Positions 7,547 to 17,283 of a stretch of DNA of 64,000 bases are shown here, one piece after another. The stretch comes from Streptomyces sp. STR69 (GTDB taxonomy: Bacteria > Actinomycetota > Actinomycetes > Streptomycetales > Streptomycetaceae), in assembly GCF_024519455.1 (NCBI RefSeq), contig NZ_JALJRY010000003.1, forward strand, positions 124,001-188,000, written 5' to 3'. The notes under the pieces were generated by a model that was not told the DNA's origin, did no database searches, and saw nothing but the letters and a program-made list of their open reading frames with translations. The position numbers and the translations under genes are program-made. Numbering within the stretch: position 1 is the first letter of the stretch; each line of letters begins with the position of its first letter.

Positions 7547-9586
7547 ATGGCTCCGCACCCCGAAGCTGCCGCTCTGCTCGCTCGTTCCAATCAGCTTGGC
7601 TCCGATCCCCGCAACACCAACTACGCCGGCGGCAATACGTCCGCCAAGGGCACCGGCACCGATCCCGTGACCGGGGGTGATGTCGACCTGATGTGGGTCA
7701 AGGGGTCCGGAGGTGACCTCGGGACCCTCACCGAATCCGGGCTCGCCGTGCTGCGGCTCGACCGGATGCGGGCGCTCGTCGACGTGTACCCGGGTGTGGA
7801 CCGCGAGGACGAGATGGTTGCCGCGTTCGACTACTGCCTGCACGGCAAGGGGGGTGCGGCGCCCTCCATCGACACCGCCATGCACGGGCTCGTGGACGCG
7901 GCTCATGTCGATCATCTGCATCCGGACTCCGGGATCGCGCTCGCTTGTGCCGCCGACGGGGAGAAACTGACCGCCGAGTGTTTCGGGGACACGGTCGTGT
8001 GGGTGCCTTGGCGGCGGCCCGGGTTTCAGCTGGGACTGGACATCGCCGCCGTCAAGGAGGCCAATCCGCAGGCCGTCGGGTGTGTGCTCGGGGGGCATGG
8101 GATCACCGCGTGGGGTGCGAGTTCCGAGGAGTGCGAGCGGAACTCGTTGCACATCATCCGTACCGCCGCGGCGTTCCTCGCCGAGCGGGGGAAGGCGGAG
8201 CCCTTCGGGCCCGTCGTCGAGGGGTACGGTCCGCTCGGCGACGGTGAGCGACGGGAGCGGGCCGCCGCGCTCGCGCCGTACGTTCGTGCCGTCGCCTCCC
8301 AGGACCGGCCGCAGGTGGGGCACTTCACCGATTCCGATGTCGTGCTCGATTTCCTCGCGCGGGCCGGGCATCCCCGGCTCGCGGCGCTCGGGACCTCGTG
8401 CCCCGACCACTTTCTGCGGACGAAGGTCAGGCCGCTGGTCCTCGATCTGCCGCCCACCGCTCCGCTGGACGAGGCGATCGCGCGGCTGAAGGAGCTGCAC
8501 GCCGTCTATCGCGAGGAGTACGCCGCCTACTACCAGCGGCACGCCCTGCCCGACTCCCCCGCCATGCGCGGCGCCGACCCGGCGATCGTGCTGATCCCGG
8601 GTGTGGGCATGTTCTCCTTCGGCAAGGACAAGCAGACCGCGCGCGTGGCCGGCGAGTTCTACGTCAACGCCATCAACGTGATGCGCGGCGCCGAGGCGGT
8701 GTCGTCGTATGCGCCGATCGAGGAGTCGGAGAAGTTCCGCATCGAGTACTGGGCGCTGGAAGAGGCCAAGTTGCAGCGGATGCCGAAGCCCAAGCCGCTC
8801 GCCACGCGGATCGCACTCGTCACCGGAGCCGGCAGTGGGATCGGGAAGGCGATCGCGCGGCGACTGGTCGACGAGGGCGCGTGCGTCGTGATCGCCGATC
8901 TCAACTCCGAGAACGCGGCCTCCGTCGCCCAGGAACTCGGTGGGTCCGACAAGGCTGTCGCCGTCACCGTTGATGTGACGGACGAAGGGCAGATCAGCGC
9001 TGCATTCAAGGCCGCCCTGCTCGCCTTCGGCGGGGTCGATCTCGTCGTCAACAACGCGGGGATCTCCATCTCCAAGCCCCTGTTGGAGACTTCGGCACGG
9101 GACTGGGATCTGCAGCACGACATCATGGCCCGTGGTTCCTTCCTTGTCTCGCGTGAGGCGGCGCGGGCGATGATCGCGCAGGGGCTCGGTGGCGACATTC
9201 TCTACATCGCGTCCAAGAACGCCGTGTTCGCCGGGCCCAACAACATCGCCTACTCGGCGACCAAGGCCGACCAGGCCCATCAAGTGCGGCTGCTCGCCGC
9301 CGAGTTGGGCGAGCACGGGATCCGGGTCAATGGCATCAACCCGGACGGTGTCGTGCGCGGCTCGGGCATCTTCGCGGGCGGCTGGGGTGCGCAGCGGGCC
9401 GCGACGTACGGGATCGAGGAGGAGAAGCTCGGCGAGTTCTACGCCCAACGCACCATCCTCAAGCGGGAGGTGCTGCCCGAGCATGTCGCCAACGCCGTCT
9501 TCGCCCTCACGGGTGGGGACTTGACGCACACCACCGGGCTGCACGTCCCGGTCGACGCCGGCGTTGCGGCAGCCTTCCTTCGGTGA
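7547..9586 (+). CDS. rhaEW: Bifunctional rhamnulose-1-phosphate aldolase / L-lactaldehyde dehydrogenase
   Basis: A 679-residue fusion. Residues 1 to about 400 are a class II aldolase that cleaves L-rhamnulose 1-phosphate to DHAP and L-lactaldehyde; the zinc ligands are visible as HLHPD (His123, His125) and GGHGI (His184). Residues from about 420 are a short-chain dehydrogenase with TGAGSGIG (425-432), NNAG (about 501) and YSATK (about 568), which oxidises lactaldehyde to L-lactate. This architecture replaces separate RhaD and AldA enzymes. It is followed by rhaB with a GTGA overlap. Confidence 0.93.
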   Translation: MAPHPEAAALLARSNQLGSDPRNTNYAGGNTSAKGTGTDPVTGGDVDLMWVKGSGGDLGTLTESGLAVLRLDRMRALVDVYPGVDREDEMVAAFDYCLHGKGGAAPSIDTAMHGLVDAAHVDHLHPDSGIALACAADGEKLTAECFGDTVVWVPWRRPGFQLGLDIAAVKEANPQAVGCVLGGHGITAWGASSEECERNSLHIIRTAAAFLAERGKAEPFGPVVEGYGPLGDGERRERAAALAPYVRAVASQDRPQVGHFTDSDVVLDFLARAGHPRLAALGTSCPDHFLRTKVRPLVLDLPPTAPLDEAIARLKELHAVYREEYAAYYQRHALPDSPAMRGADPAIVLIPGVGMFSFGKDKQTARVAGEFYVNAINVMRGAEAVSSYAPIEESEKFRIEYWALEEAKLQRMPKPKPLATRIALVTGAGSGIGKAIARRLVDEGACVVIADLNSENAASVAQELGGSDKAVAVTVDVTDEGQISAAFKAALLAFGGVDLVVNNAGISISKPLLETSARDWDLQHDIMARGSFLVSREAARAMIAQGLGGDILYIASKNAVFAGPNNIAYSATKADQAHQVRLLAAELGEHGIRVNGINPDGVVRGSGIFAGGWGAQRAATYGIEEEKLGEFYAQRTILKREVLPEHVANAVFALTGGDLTHTTGLHVPVDAGVAAAFLR

Positions 9587-11046
9587 GCGCCGACATGAAG
9601 GCGTACGCCGCGGTCGACCTCGGTGCGTCCAGTGGGCGGGTCATGGTCGGCCGTGTCGGGCCGGACTCCCTGGAGTTGGCGGAGGCTCATCGCTTTCCCA
9701 ACCGGCCCGTCCGCACTCCGGAGGGGCTGCGCTGGGACATCCTCGCGCTGTACGCGGGCGTTCTCGACGGGCTCCGGGCGGCGGGCTCGGCCACCGGCGG
9801 TCGGGTCGACTCCGTCGGTATCGACAGTTGGGCCGTGGACTACGGGCTGCTCGACGCGGACGGGGCGCTGCTGGGCAATCCCGTGCACTATCGGGACGCC
9901 CGCACGGAGGGGGTCGCCGAGAAGGTGTGGGCGACCGTGCCGGCGGCCGAGCTGTACGCGTCGACCGGGTTGCAGTACGCGCCCTTCAACACCCTGTACC
10001 AGCTGACGGCGGCCCGTGACTCGGCTCAACTGGCGTACGCCGAGCGGCTGTTGCTCATCCCCGATCTGTTGTCCTACTGGCTCACCGGGCAGCAGGGCAC
10101 CGAGCTGACCAACGCCTCCACGACCCAGCTCGTCGATCCCCGGACGCGCGACTGGTCGTACGACATCGCCTCGCGTCTCGCCATCGACCTCGGGCTGTTC
10201 GCGCCCCTGCGGCAGCCGGGGGATCCGGCGGGGGTGCTGCGGGCCGAGGTGCTGGAGGAGACGGGGCTTCGGGGGCCGGTGGGGGTGACGGCGGTGGGGT
10301 CGCATGACACCGCGTCAGCCGTCGCCGCTGTTCCGGCTGTTGAGGAGCGGTTCGCCTATATCTGTACCGGGACTTGGTCCCTGGCGGGTCTGGAGCTCGA
10401 CGCGCCCGTGCTGACCGAGGCCAGCCGGGCCGCCAACTTCACCAACGAGTTGGGGCTCGACGGCACGGTTCGTTATCTGCGCAACATCATGGGGCTGTGG
10501 CTGCTTCAGGAGTGTGTACGGGCCTGGGGCGAGCCGGAGTTGGGCGAGTTGCTGCGCGGGGCGGCCAGGGTGCCGGCGCTGCGGTCGGTGGTGGACGCGG
10601 GTGACGCGGTGTTTCTGGCGCCGGGGCGGATGCCGGAGCGGATCGCGGACGCGTGCCGTGGCTCGGGGCAGCCGGTGCCGGAGTCGCGGGCCGAGATCAC
10701 GCGCTGCATCCTCGACTCGCTCGCGCTCGCCCATCGCCGGGCGGTCGATGAAGCCCAGGTCCTCGCCGATCATCCGGTCGACGTCGTGCACATCGTCGGG
10801 GGCGGTACGCGCAACGCGCTGCTGTGCCAACTGACCGCCGACGCCTGCGGGTTGCCGGTGGTGGCGGGGCCCACGGAGGCGGCGGCCCTCGGCAATGTGC
10901 TCGTTCAGTCGCGGGCCCACGGGCTCGTCGGTGACCTGGCCGGGATGCGGGGGCTGCTCGCCCGTACCCAGCCGTCGACCCGGTACGAACCGCAGGGCGA
11001 CACCGCCCGCTGGCGGGCCGCGGAAGCCCGGCTCACCGCGCGGTGA
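9583..11046 (+). CDS. rhaB: Rhamnulokinase
   Basis: A 487-residue FGGY-type sugar kinase phosphorylating L-rhamnulose to L-rhamnulose 1-phosphate. The N-terminal ATPase motif DLGASSGRVMVGR and the C-terminal GGGTRNALLCQLTADA (adenosine-binding region) are present, and WAVDYGLL is typical of rhamnulokinases. GTG 9583 overlaps the rhaEW stop; ATG 9595 is an alternative. A terminator-like hairpin follows at 11066-11084. Confidence 0.92.
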   Translation: MSADMKAYAAVDLGASSGRVMVGRVGPDSLELAEAHRFPNRPVRTPEGLRWDILALYAGVLDGLRAAGSATGGRVDSVGIDSWAVDYGLLDADGALLGNPVHYRDARTEGVAEKVWATVPAAELYASTGLQYAPFNTLYQLTAARDSAQLAYAERLLLIPDLLSYWLTGQQGTELTNASTTQLVDPRTRDWSYDIASRLAIDLGLFAPLRQPGDPAGVLRAEVLEETGLRGPVGVTAVGSHDTASAVAAVPAVEERFAYICTGTWSLAGLELDAPVLTEASRAANFTNELGLDGTVRYLRNIMGLWLLQECVRAWGEPELGELLRGAARVPALRSVVDAGDAVFLAPGRMPERIADACRGSGQPVPESRAEITRCILDSLALAHRRAVDEAQVLADHPVDVVHIVGGGTRNALLCQLTADACGLPVVAGPTEAAALGNVLVQSRAHGLVGDLAGMRGLLARTQPSTRYEPQGDTARWRAAEARLTAR

Positions 11047-11065
11047 ACCGGGGCCCGAGGAGAAC

Positions 11066-11084
11066 GGCCTCCGGCTCGGAGGCC
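11066..11084 (+). terminator. Hairpin between rhaB and lutA
   Basis: GGCCTCCG-GCT-CGGAGGCC forms a perfect 8-bp stem with a 3-nt loop, without a U-tract. It could partly separate lutABC expression from the rhamnose genes. Confidence 0.5.
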
Positions 11085-11175
11085 CGGCCGGCCGCGCGAT
11101 GAATCGGGGGCTCCCCCAGAAGCTGACCTCCGACTACGCTGCATCCATCCGATGATCGACCACTAAGGAGCCGCG

Positions 11176-11943
11176 ATGCGTGTCGCCCTGTTCCTGACTT
11201 GCGTCAACGACACGCTGTATCCGGACACCGGGCGCGCCGTGGTGAAACTGCTGACCAGACTGGGCGTCGAGGTCGACTTCCCGATGGCGCAGACCTGCTG
11301 CGGACAGGCGCACTACAACACCGGTTACCGCCATGAGGCCGAACCGCTCGCCCGGCATTTCTCCGATGTCTTCGGGGAGTACGAGGCGATCGTCACGCCG
11401 TCCGGGTCGTGCGGGGCGATGGTGCGGGAACTGTATCCGCGGATGGGGGAAAGGGCCCGGGCGGAGGGGCGCGGGGACACCCTCGCGGCCACGCTGGCGC
11501 CGGTCGTACCGAAGACGTACGAGCTGACCGAGTTCCTTGTGGATGTGCTCGGGGTGACCGATGTGGGTGCCTGCTATCCGCACAAGGTGACCTATCACCC
11601 CACCTGCCACGGGCTGCGCAGCCTGGGACTCGGTGACCGGCCGCTCAGGCTCCTCCAGGCCGTCAAGGGGCTGGAGTTGGTCGAGCTGCCCGGTGCCGAC
11701 GAGTGCTGCGGATTCGGCGGGACGTTCGCCGTGAAGAACGCCGACGTCTCGGCGGCGATGGGCGCCGACAAGGTGCGCAACGCCCAGTCGACGGGGGCGG
11801 AGGTGCTGTGCGCGGCGGACAACTCCTGTCTGATGCACATCGGCGGCACGATGGCCCGGCTCCACACCGACATGCGGCCCGTCCACATCGCCGAGATCCT
11901 GGCCGCCACGGAAGCCTCAAGCGAAGAGGACTCACGCTCATGA
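11176..11943 (+). CDS. lutA: L-lactate oxidation iron-sulfur subunit LutA
   Basis: A 255-residue protein with two CCG (cysteine-rich) domains: TCCGQAHYNTG with SGSCGAM in the first half and DECCGFGGTF with DNSCLMH in the second. These bind iron-sulfur or heterodisulfide-type clusters. LutABC oxidises L-lactate to pyruvate; here it would use the L-lactate made by RhaEW. AAGGAG precedes ATG 11176 and the stop overlaps lutB (ATGA). Confidence 0.9.
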   Translation: MRVALFLTCVNDTLYPDTGRAVVKLLTRLGVEVDFPMAQTCCGQAHYNTGYRHEAEPLARHFSDVFGEYEAIVTPSGSCGAMVRELYPRMGERARAEGRGDTLAATLAPVVPKTYELTEFLVDVLGVTDVGACYPHKVTYHPTCHGLRSLGLGDRPLRLLQAVKGLELVELPGADECCGFGGTFAVKNADVSAAMGADKVRNAQSTGAEVLCAADNSCLMHIGGTMARLHTDMRPVHIAEILAATEASSEEDSRS

Positions 11944-13427
11944 GCGGCACGTTCGTCGGTATGCCCGCGTTCCCGGCCTTCCCCGTGGCCGCGCACGAGG
12001 CCGTCAACAACCAGACCCTGCGCGGCAATCTGCGGCACGCCACCCACACGATCCGCGCCAAACGCGCCAAGGCCGTCGCCGAGGTGTCGGACTGGGCCGC
12101 GCTGCGCGAGGCCGGCAAGCAGATCAAGGACCACACACTCCGTCATCTCGACCGCTATCTGGTCCAGTTGGAGGAGTCGGTGACGGCCGCCGGCGGCGTC
12201 GTCCACTGGGCCGCCGACGCGGACGAGGCCAACCGGATCGTCGTCCGACTCGTCCAGGAGACCGGCGAGTCGGAGGTCGTGAAGGTCAAGTCGATGGCCA
12301 CGCAGGAGATCGGGCTCAACGAGGCGCTGGAGGCGGAGGGGATCCGTGCCTACGAGACCGATCTCGCCGAGCTGATCGTGCAGTTGGGCAAGGACCGCCC
12401 CTCGCACATCCTGGTCCCTGCCATCCACCGCAACCGCGGTGAGATCCGGGAGATCTTCGCCCGCGAGATGAGCGAGTGGGGCCGCCCGGCACCAGAGGGC
12501 CTGACGGACACGCCCGCCGAACTCGCCGAGGCCGCCCGCCTGCACCTCCGCGAGAAGTTCCTGCGCGCCAAGGTCGGTGTCTCCGGCGCCAACTTCATGG
12601 TCGCCGACACCGGCACGCTCGTCGTCGTCGAGTCCGAGGGCAACGGCCGGATGTGCCTCACCCTCCCCGAGACGCTGATCTCGGTCGTCGGCATCGAGAA
12701 GATCGTGCCCAGCTGGCAGGACCTGGAGGTGTTCCTGCAGACCCTCCCCCGCTCGTCGACCGCCGAGCGCATGAACCCGTACACCAGCACGTGGACGGGC
12801 ACGACCGACGGCGACGGCCCGCGCGTCTTCCATCTGGTGCTGCTCGACAACGGCCGCAGCGACACCCTCGCCGACGAGGTCGGCCGCCAGGCCCTGCGCT
12901 GTATCCGCTGCTCGGCCTGTCTCAACGTCTGCCCCGTGTACGAGCGGGCCGGCGGCCACGCCTACGGCTCGGTCTATCCGGGCCCGATCGGCGCGATCCT
13001 CAGCCCCCAACTCCGGGGCACGGCAAGCGAGATCGACGCCTCGCTGCCGTACGCCTCGTCGCTGTGCGGTGCCTGTTACGAGGTGTGCCCGGTCGCCATC
13101 GACATCCCCGAGGTGCTGGTGCATCTGCGGGAGCGGGTCGTGGAGGGCGGGCCGGTGACCCGTGAGGGCAACAAGGTGGTGCTGCGACCCGCAAAGGGGC
13201 ACGCCGCCGAGCGGGCCGCCATGCGGGCGGCACGCTGGACGTTCAGCCACCCGGGCGCCCTGCGCACCGGCCAGCGGCTCGCCTCCCGCACCCGCCGCTT
13301 CCATCCCCGGACACTGCCCGGCCCGGGCAGGGCGTGGAGCGGTACCCGGGAGCTGCCGGCCGTGCCCGCGGAGCCGTTCCGCGACTGGTGGCAGCGCACG
13401 CACGGCGGAAAGGACGGTGCCAAGTGA
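11940..13427 (+). CDS. lutB: L-lactate oxidation iron-sulfur subunit LutB
   Basis: A 495-residue protein. The N-terminal two-thirds is a DUF162/LUD domain (about residues 70-300, with GVSGANFMVADTGTLV). A ferredoxin-like part carries two 4Fe-4S motifs, CIRCSACLNVCP from Cys321 and CGACYEVCP near residue 376. It transfers electrons within the LutABC complex. ATG 11940 overlaps the lutA stop and the stop overlaps lutC (GTGA). Confidence 0.92.
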   Translation: MSGTFVGMPAFPAFPVAAHEAVNNQTLRGNLRHATHTIRAKRAKAVAEVSDWAALREAGKQIKDHTLRHLDRYLVQLEESVTAAGGVVHWAADADEANRIVVRLVQETGESEVVKVKSMATQEIGLNEALEAEGIRAYETDLAELIVQLGKDRPSHILVPAIHRNRGEIREIFAREMSEWGRPAPEGLTDTPAELAEAARLHLREKFLRAKVGVSGANFMVADTGTLVVVESEGNGRMCLTLPETLISVVGIEKIVPSWQDLEVFLQTLPRSSTAERMNPYTSTWTGTTDGDGPRVFHLVLLDNGRSDTLADEVGRQALRCIRCSACLNVCPVYERAGGHAYGSVYPGPIGAILSPQLRGTASEIDASLPYASSLCGACYEVCPVAIDIPEVLVHLRERVVEGGPVTREGNKVVLRPAKGHAAERAAMRAARWTFSHPGALRTGQRLASRTRRFHPRTLPGPGRAWSGTRELPAVPAEPFRDWWQRTHGGKDGAK

Positions 13428-14092
13428 GCAGCAGGGAACGGATCCTGGGCCGCGTGCAGCGCGCGCTCGCGGATGTGCGCGAGGACGACCCGCCGTACGA
13501 GCAGGCGGTTCGGCGGGACTATCTGCGGGAGCACGGGAACCGGACCATCGAGCAGACGGTCGATCTGCTCGCCGAGAACCTGGCCGACTACCGGGCCCTC
13601 GTGCACTGGTGCACGGAGGCCGAACTGGGCGCCACGATCGCCGGGTTGCTCGCCGAGCGGGGTTCCAGGACGGTCGTCGTACCGCCGGGTCTGGAGCCCT
13701 CGTGGCTCGCGGCGGCCGATGTCGAGCGGATCGCGGACCGGGCCGAGAACACCCCGCACGAGCTGGACCGGGTCGACAGTGTGGTCACGGCGTGCGCGGT
13801 GGCCGCCGCCGAGACCGGCACCATCGTCCTGGACGGCGGCCCGGACCAGGGCCGCCGCCGGATCACCCTCGTCCCCGACCATCACATCTGTGTCGTACGG
13901 GTGCCGGACCAGGTGGTCTCCTCGGTGCCCCAGGCACTCCAACGCCTCGACCCCACCCGCCCGTTGACCTGGATCTCCGGCCCGTCGGCGACCAGTGACA
14001 TCGAGCTGGACCGGGTCGAGGGGGTGCACGGTCCGCGCACCCTGGAGGTTGTGCTGGTGAGCGATCAGCCGAGTACGGAGGTCAACTCGTAG
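13424..14092 (+). CDS. lutC: L-lactate oxidation subunit LutC
   Basis: A 222-residue LUD-domain protein. Recognisable features are the helical N-terminus (SSRERILGRVQRAL), AAAETGTIVLDGG, and the HHICVVRVPDQVV strand. GTG 13424 is taken because it overlaps the lutB stop as GTGA. The last 28 bases overlap the convergent rhamnosidase gene. Confidence 0.9.
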   Translation: MSSRERILGRVQRALADVREDDPPYEQAVRRDYLREHGNRTIEQTVDLLAENLADYRALVHWCTEAELGATIAGLLAERGSRTVVVPPGLEPSWLAAADVERIADRAENTPHELDRVDSVVTACAVAAAETGTIVLDGGPDQGRRRITLVPDHHICVVRVPDQVVSSVPQALQRLDPTRPLTWISGPSATSDIELDRVEGVHGPRTLEVVLVSDQPSTEVNS

Positions 14093-17082
14093 CTCCCCGA
14101 GGGGAGTTCGAATGAGGCGGTGCCGTCCGCGAAGCCCAGGAACTGAACGCCCTCTGCCTCGGACAGGGGTGTGCCGTGCTCGCGGACGGTGGACGGGTCG
14201 GCGGCGGGGATGCGAAGGGTCGCCGTGCTGTTGGCGGGGACGGTCGCACGGTACGTCAACTCCCCTTCCCGCGCGGTCCATTCGCTCACGATCTCGCCGT
14301 AGGGCGAGAGGTGCGAGCCGGTCACCCGGGTGATCCTGCCGGTGGGGTCGAGGTGCGGCCGGAGGAAGAAGTGGCGGAAGCCCGGGTGGGCCGGGTCCTT
14401 GGCGATGCCGGCCATGCTCTCGTACATCCACTCCATGATCGCGCCGTAGGAGTAGTGGTTGAAGGAGTTCATGTCGACCGGGCCGAAGCCGTCCTCCTTG
14501 GAGTACGAGTTCCACCGCTCCCAGACGGTGGTGGCGCCGTTCGCCACCGAGTAGAGCCAGGACGGCATCGCGTTCTGGTGGAGGAGGCGGTACGCCAGGT
14601 CGACGCGGCCTTCGCCGGTGAGGACGGGCGCGATGACGTTCACGCCGAGGAAGCCGACGGAGAGGGTGTTCTCCGCGTACTGCACGCGGGTGCTGTCGGG
14701 GTGGGCCGCCTTGTAGGCCTCGCTGTTGCCGATGTTGTCGGCGAGCAGGGTGACCAGTTGGCGGCGCTGGTCCTCCGTGTCGTAGAAGCCGAGTTTGAGG
14801 ATCCAGAGCAGGGCGGTCTGGGTGTCGTCCTCGGTCTTGCCCGCGCTGTTGCCGGGTGTGTACGGCGGCGGGTCGCCGAGGCTGGAGCGGACGGTGACCC
14901 GGCCCGAACCGGGGTCGGTGGCAAGGTACTTGGTGATGAAGGCCCGCTTGATGCGGGTGAAGAGCTCCTCGTGGGCGGCGGCCTCGGCGGTGCGGCCGGT
15001 GGCGTGGGCCATGTCGGCCATCAGGCGGGCGCTGTAGCCGTAGTAGACGTCGCTGATGAGCTGGGTGCTGGTGATCTGGAAGGCGAGCCAGTCGCCGAAG
15101 ACCGCGCCCCGGCCGGCACAGGTGTCGCCGGTGCGGTCGCGGATCCAGTCGACGTACTTGGTCATCGCGGCCCAACTGCGGTCGATGATCGTGGTGTCGC
15201 CGGTCATCTGCCACACCGTCCAGGGCACGACCACTCCGCAGTCCGCCCAGCCGCTCGCCGGGAGCGGCTGGCTGAAGCGGTGGCCGGGGGCGACCCAGGG
15301 GAACTGGGCGCCGTCCGCGCCGTAGAGACGTTGCGAGTCGGTCAGGGTGTCCTGGAAGTGGCTGAGGAAGGTGACCGAATCGGCGTTGTACAGGCCGGTG
15401 TTGGCGAAGAGCTGGGTGTCGCCGGTCCAGCCGAGGCGTTCGTCGCGCTGGGGGCAGTCGGTGGGGATCCAGAGGTAGTTGCCGCGCTGGCCCCAACGGA
15501 CGTTGCTGATCAGCTGGTTGACGTCGGTGTCGTCGGTGGTGACGTTGCCGATGTCGCGGAGTGCGGAGGTGGCGACCCGGCCCGTGAGTCCGGTGAGCGT
15601 GACGGTTTCGGTCGTGGTGACGGAGACATGGCGGAAGCCGTAGAAGGTCAGCGAGTCCTGGTGGGTCTCGCCGGCCGGGTCGCCCTTGAGGATGTAGGTG
15701 CTGGTGGCGCGGGCGGTGCGCAGGTTGGCGCGGTAGACAGAGCCTGCGGGTCCGTCGGCGCCCGCGCTGTCGTCGTTGAGCATCTCCCCCGTTTCGCAGA
15801 CGACTTGGGCGCCCGCGGGGCCGCGCACGGTGTAGCGGGGCACGCCGACGAGGTTCTGGCCGAGGTCGATGACGGCGGTGTCGCCGGGGTGCAGGGTGAC
15901 GGAGGCGGTGGCCGCCAGGCCGGGGTCGGTGACCGTGCGGGCGGGGTCGACGACGATCCGGCCCCTGCCGTTCGCACTGCCCTCCTCGTCGGTCACACCG
16001 GTGTAGACGGTGACCGAGCACGGCTCGCGGTCCCAACTCGGCACCAGGCGGGCGCTCTCACCGGAATGCGCGACCAACCGGGCTTCGGGGAAAGGGTGGT
16101 TGTGCTCCTCGACGGCGGCCCAGCCGGTGGCGTCGAAGCCGTTCGCCGTCCAGCCCGGGAGTTCCTGACGGGCGTCGTAGGTCTGGCCGTCGTAGATGTC
16201 GTCGGCGCGGTGGGGGCCGGTGTCGGTGGCCCGCCAGTTCTCGTCGGGCGCGGTGACGATCGTCTGGGTGGAGCCGTCTGTGTAGCGGACGAGGAGTTTG
16301 GCCTTGAGGGCGAGGGGGTTGCCGTCGACGGCGTAATAGGGGCTGTTCTCGGAGATGCGGCTGTTGTACCAGCCGTTGCCGAGCACGGCCGCGAGGGTGA
16401 CCTGTGACGGGTCCTGTGAAGGGTCCGTCAGCAGGTCGGTGACGTCGTAGGTGAAGTAGTCGACGGTGGACTCGTAGTTGGTCCAGCCGGGGGTCAGGAA
16501 CTCGTGGGTCGTGCCGTCGCCGTGCGGCACCGCGACCCGTTCGCCGTTGACGTAGGCCTCGTACACGCCGAGTGCGGACACATACAGCCGGGCTTCGCTC
16601 ACCCGCTCGCCGGTCAGTGCGGTCTGGCGGCGCAGGAGGGGCGCGCCCGCGCTGTTCGGCCGCTTGCCGGCCATGCCGATCCACCGCGCGCCGGCCCAGC
16701 CGGTGACTCCGTCGGTGCTGAGCAGGCCGGTCTCGAAGTAGGCGGTGGGGGTGGCGGAGACGGCTGCGCCGCGTTCGTCCCACACCGTCACGGTCCAGTG
16801 GTAGCGGGTCGAGGCGTGGAGTGCGGGGCCCGCGTAGCGGACCGCGACCGAGTCCGCCGAGTCGACGCGACCGGTGTCCCAGACGTCGGCCCGGTCGTCG
16901 GTCAGGTGGCGGGGTGAGGAGGCGACCTGGAGGCGGTATGCCGTCTGCCGCCGGCCACGCGCGACGGACGCCATGCGCCAGCCGAACCTGGGGTGCGCCG
17001 CGTCCACGCCGAGCGGGTCGGTGCGGTGCTCCACCGTGAGGCCCGACACCGTGGTGCCGGAAACGGCGACTCCGTCGTTCAT
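14065..17082 (-). CDS. Alpha-L-rhamnosidase, GH78
   Basis: A 1005-residue glycoside hydrolase family 78 enzyme releasing terminal alpha-L-rhamnose. Order: N-terminal beta-sandwich domains (from about residue 10, with HPRFGWRMAS), a second beta-domain, the (alpha/alpha)6 catalytic domain with the diagnostic CPQRDERLGWTGD motif near residues 540-553, and a C-terminal beta-sandwich. No signal peptide or lipobox is visible, so it probably acts in the cytoplasm on imported rhamnosides. An operator-like palindrome lies 112 bp upstream of the ATG. Confidence 0.93.
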   Translation of the reverse strand: MNDGVAVSGTTVSGLTVEHRTDPLGVDAAHPRFGWRMASVARGRRQTAYRLQVASSPRHLTDDRADVWDTGRVDSADSVAVRYAGPALHASTRYHWTVTVWDERGAAVSATPTAYFETGLLSTDGVTGWAGARWIGMAGKRPNSAGAPLLRRQTALTGERVSEARLYVSALGVYEAYVNGERVAVPHGDGTTHEFLTPGWTNYESTVDYFTYDVTDLLTDPSQDPSQVTLAAVLGNGWYNSRISENSPYYAVDGNPLALKAKLLVRYTDGSTQTIVTAPDENWRATDTGPHRADDIYDGQTYDARQELPGWTANGFDATGWAAVEEHNHPFPEARLVAHSGESARLVPSWDREPCSVTVYTGVTDEEGSANGRGRIVVDPARTVTDPGLAATASVTLHPGDTAVIDLGQNLVGVPRYTVRGPAGAQVVCETGEMLNDDSAGADGPAGSVYRANLRTARATSTYILKGDPAGETHQDSLTFYGFRHVSVTTTETVTLTGLTGRVATSALRDIGNVTTDDTDVNQLISNVRWGQRGNYLWIPTDCPQRDERLGWTGDTQLFANTGLYNADSVTFLSHFQDTLTDSQRLYGADGAQFPWVAPGHRFSQPLPASGWADCGVVVPWTVWQMTGDTTIIDRSWAAMTKYVDWIRDRTGDTCAGRGAVFGDWLAFQITSTQLISDVYYGYSARLMADMAHATGRTAEAAAHEELFTRIKRAFITKYLATDPGSGRVTVRSSLGDPPPYTPGNSAGKTEDDTQTALLWILKLGFYDTEDQRRQLVTLLADNIGNSEAYKAAHPDSTRVQYAENTLSVGFLGVNVIAPVLTGEGRVDLAYRLLHQNAMPSWLYSVANGATTVWERWNSYSKEDGFGPVDMNSFNHYSYGAIMEWMYESMAGIAKDPAHPGFRHFFLRPHLDPTGRITRVTGSHLSPYGEIVSEWTAREGELTYRATVPANSTATLRIPAADPSTVREHGTPLSEAEGVQFLGFADGTASFELPSGSYELTSVLG

Positions 17083-17193
17083 GCCCTGTCCCTTCGGCCC
17101 GCCGAGAGGTGGAGTTGTATCGGTTCAGTCCGTCCGATGGTCGAAAATAGTGGGGTTGAAGGTATGTGTCCATCTCCTGGACAGCATGGGATT

Positions 17194-17205
17194 TGAAACA
17201 TTTCA
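17194..17205. promoter_or_regulatory. LacI-type operator upstream of the rhamnosidase
   Basis: TGAAACATTTCA, within the longer palindrome-like TTGAAACATTTCAA, matches the two sites at the rhaT/rhaI promoters. It lies between the divergent rhamnosidase (minus) and opuC-type ATPase (plus) genes, and suggests that the rhamnosidase belongs to the rhamnose regulon. Confidence 0.6.
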
Positions 17206-17283
17206 AAACCGGAACGAGCACGTCACCAGCCAGTAGGCCCCCATTGATGGGCGGTGTCGGACCGGCGCCGCTAGCGTGAGGTC

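Noticed and set aside
6215..9544. 1109-codon open frame on the minus strand
   Set aside because: Antisense to rhaI and rhaEW; composition is the repetitive Arg/Gly/Pro/Val pattern of a third-position GC shadow and no family motif is visible.
13076..16036. 986-codon minus-strand frame overlapping lutB, lutC and the rhamnosidase
   Set aside because: An Arg/His/Pro-rich shadow of GH78; the GH78 frame has the diagnostic motifs.
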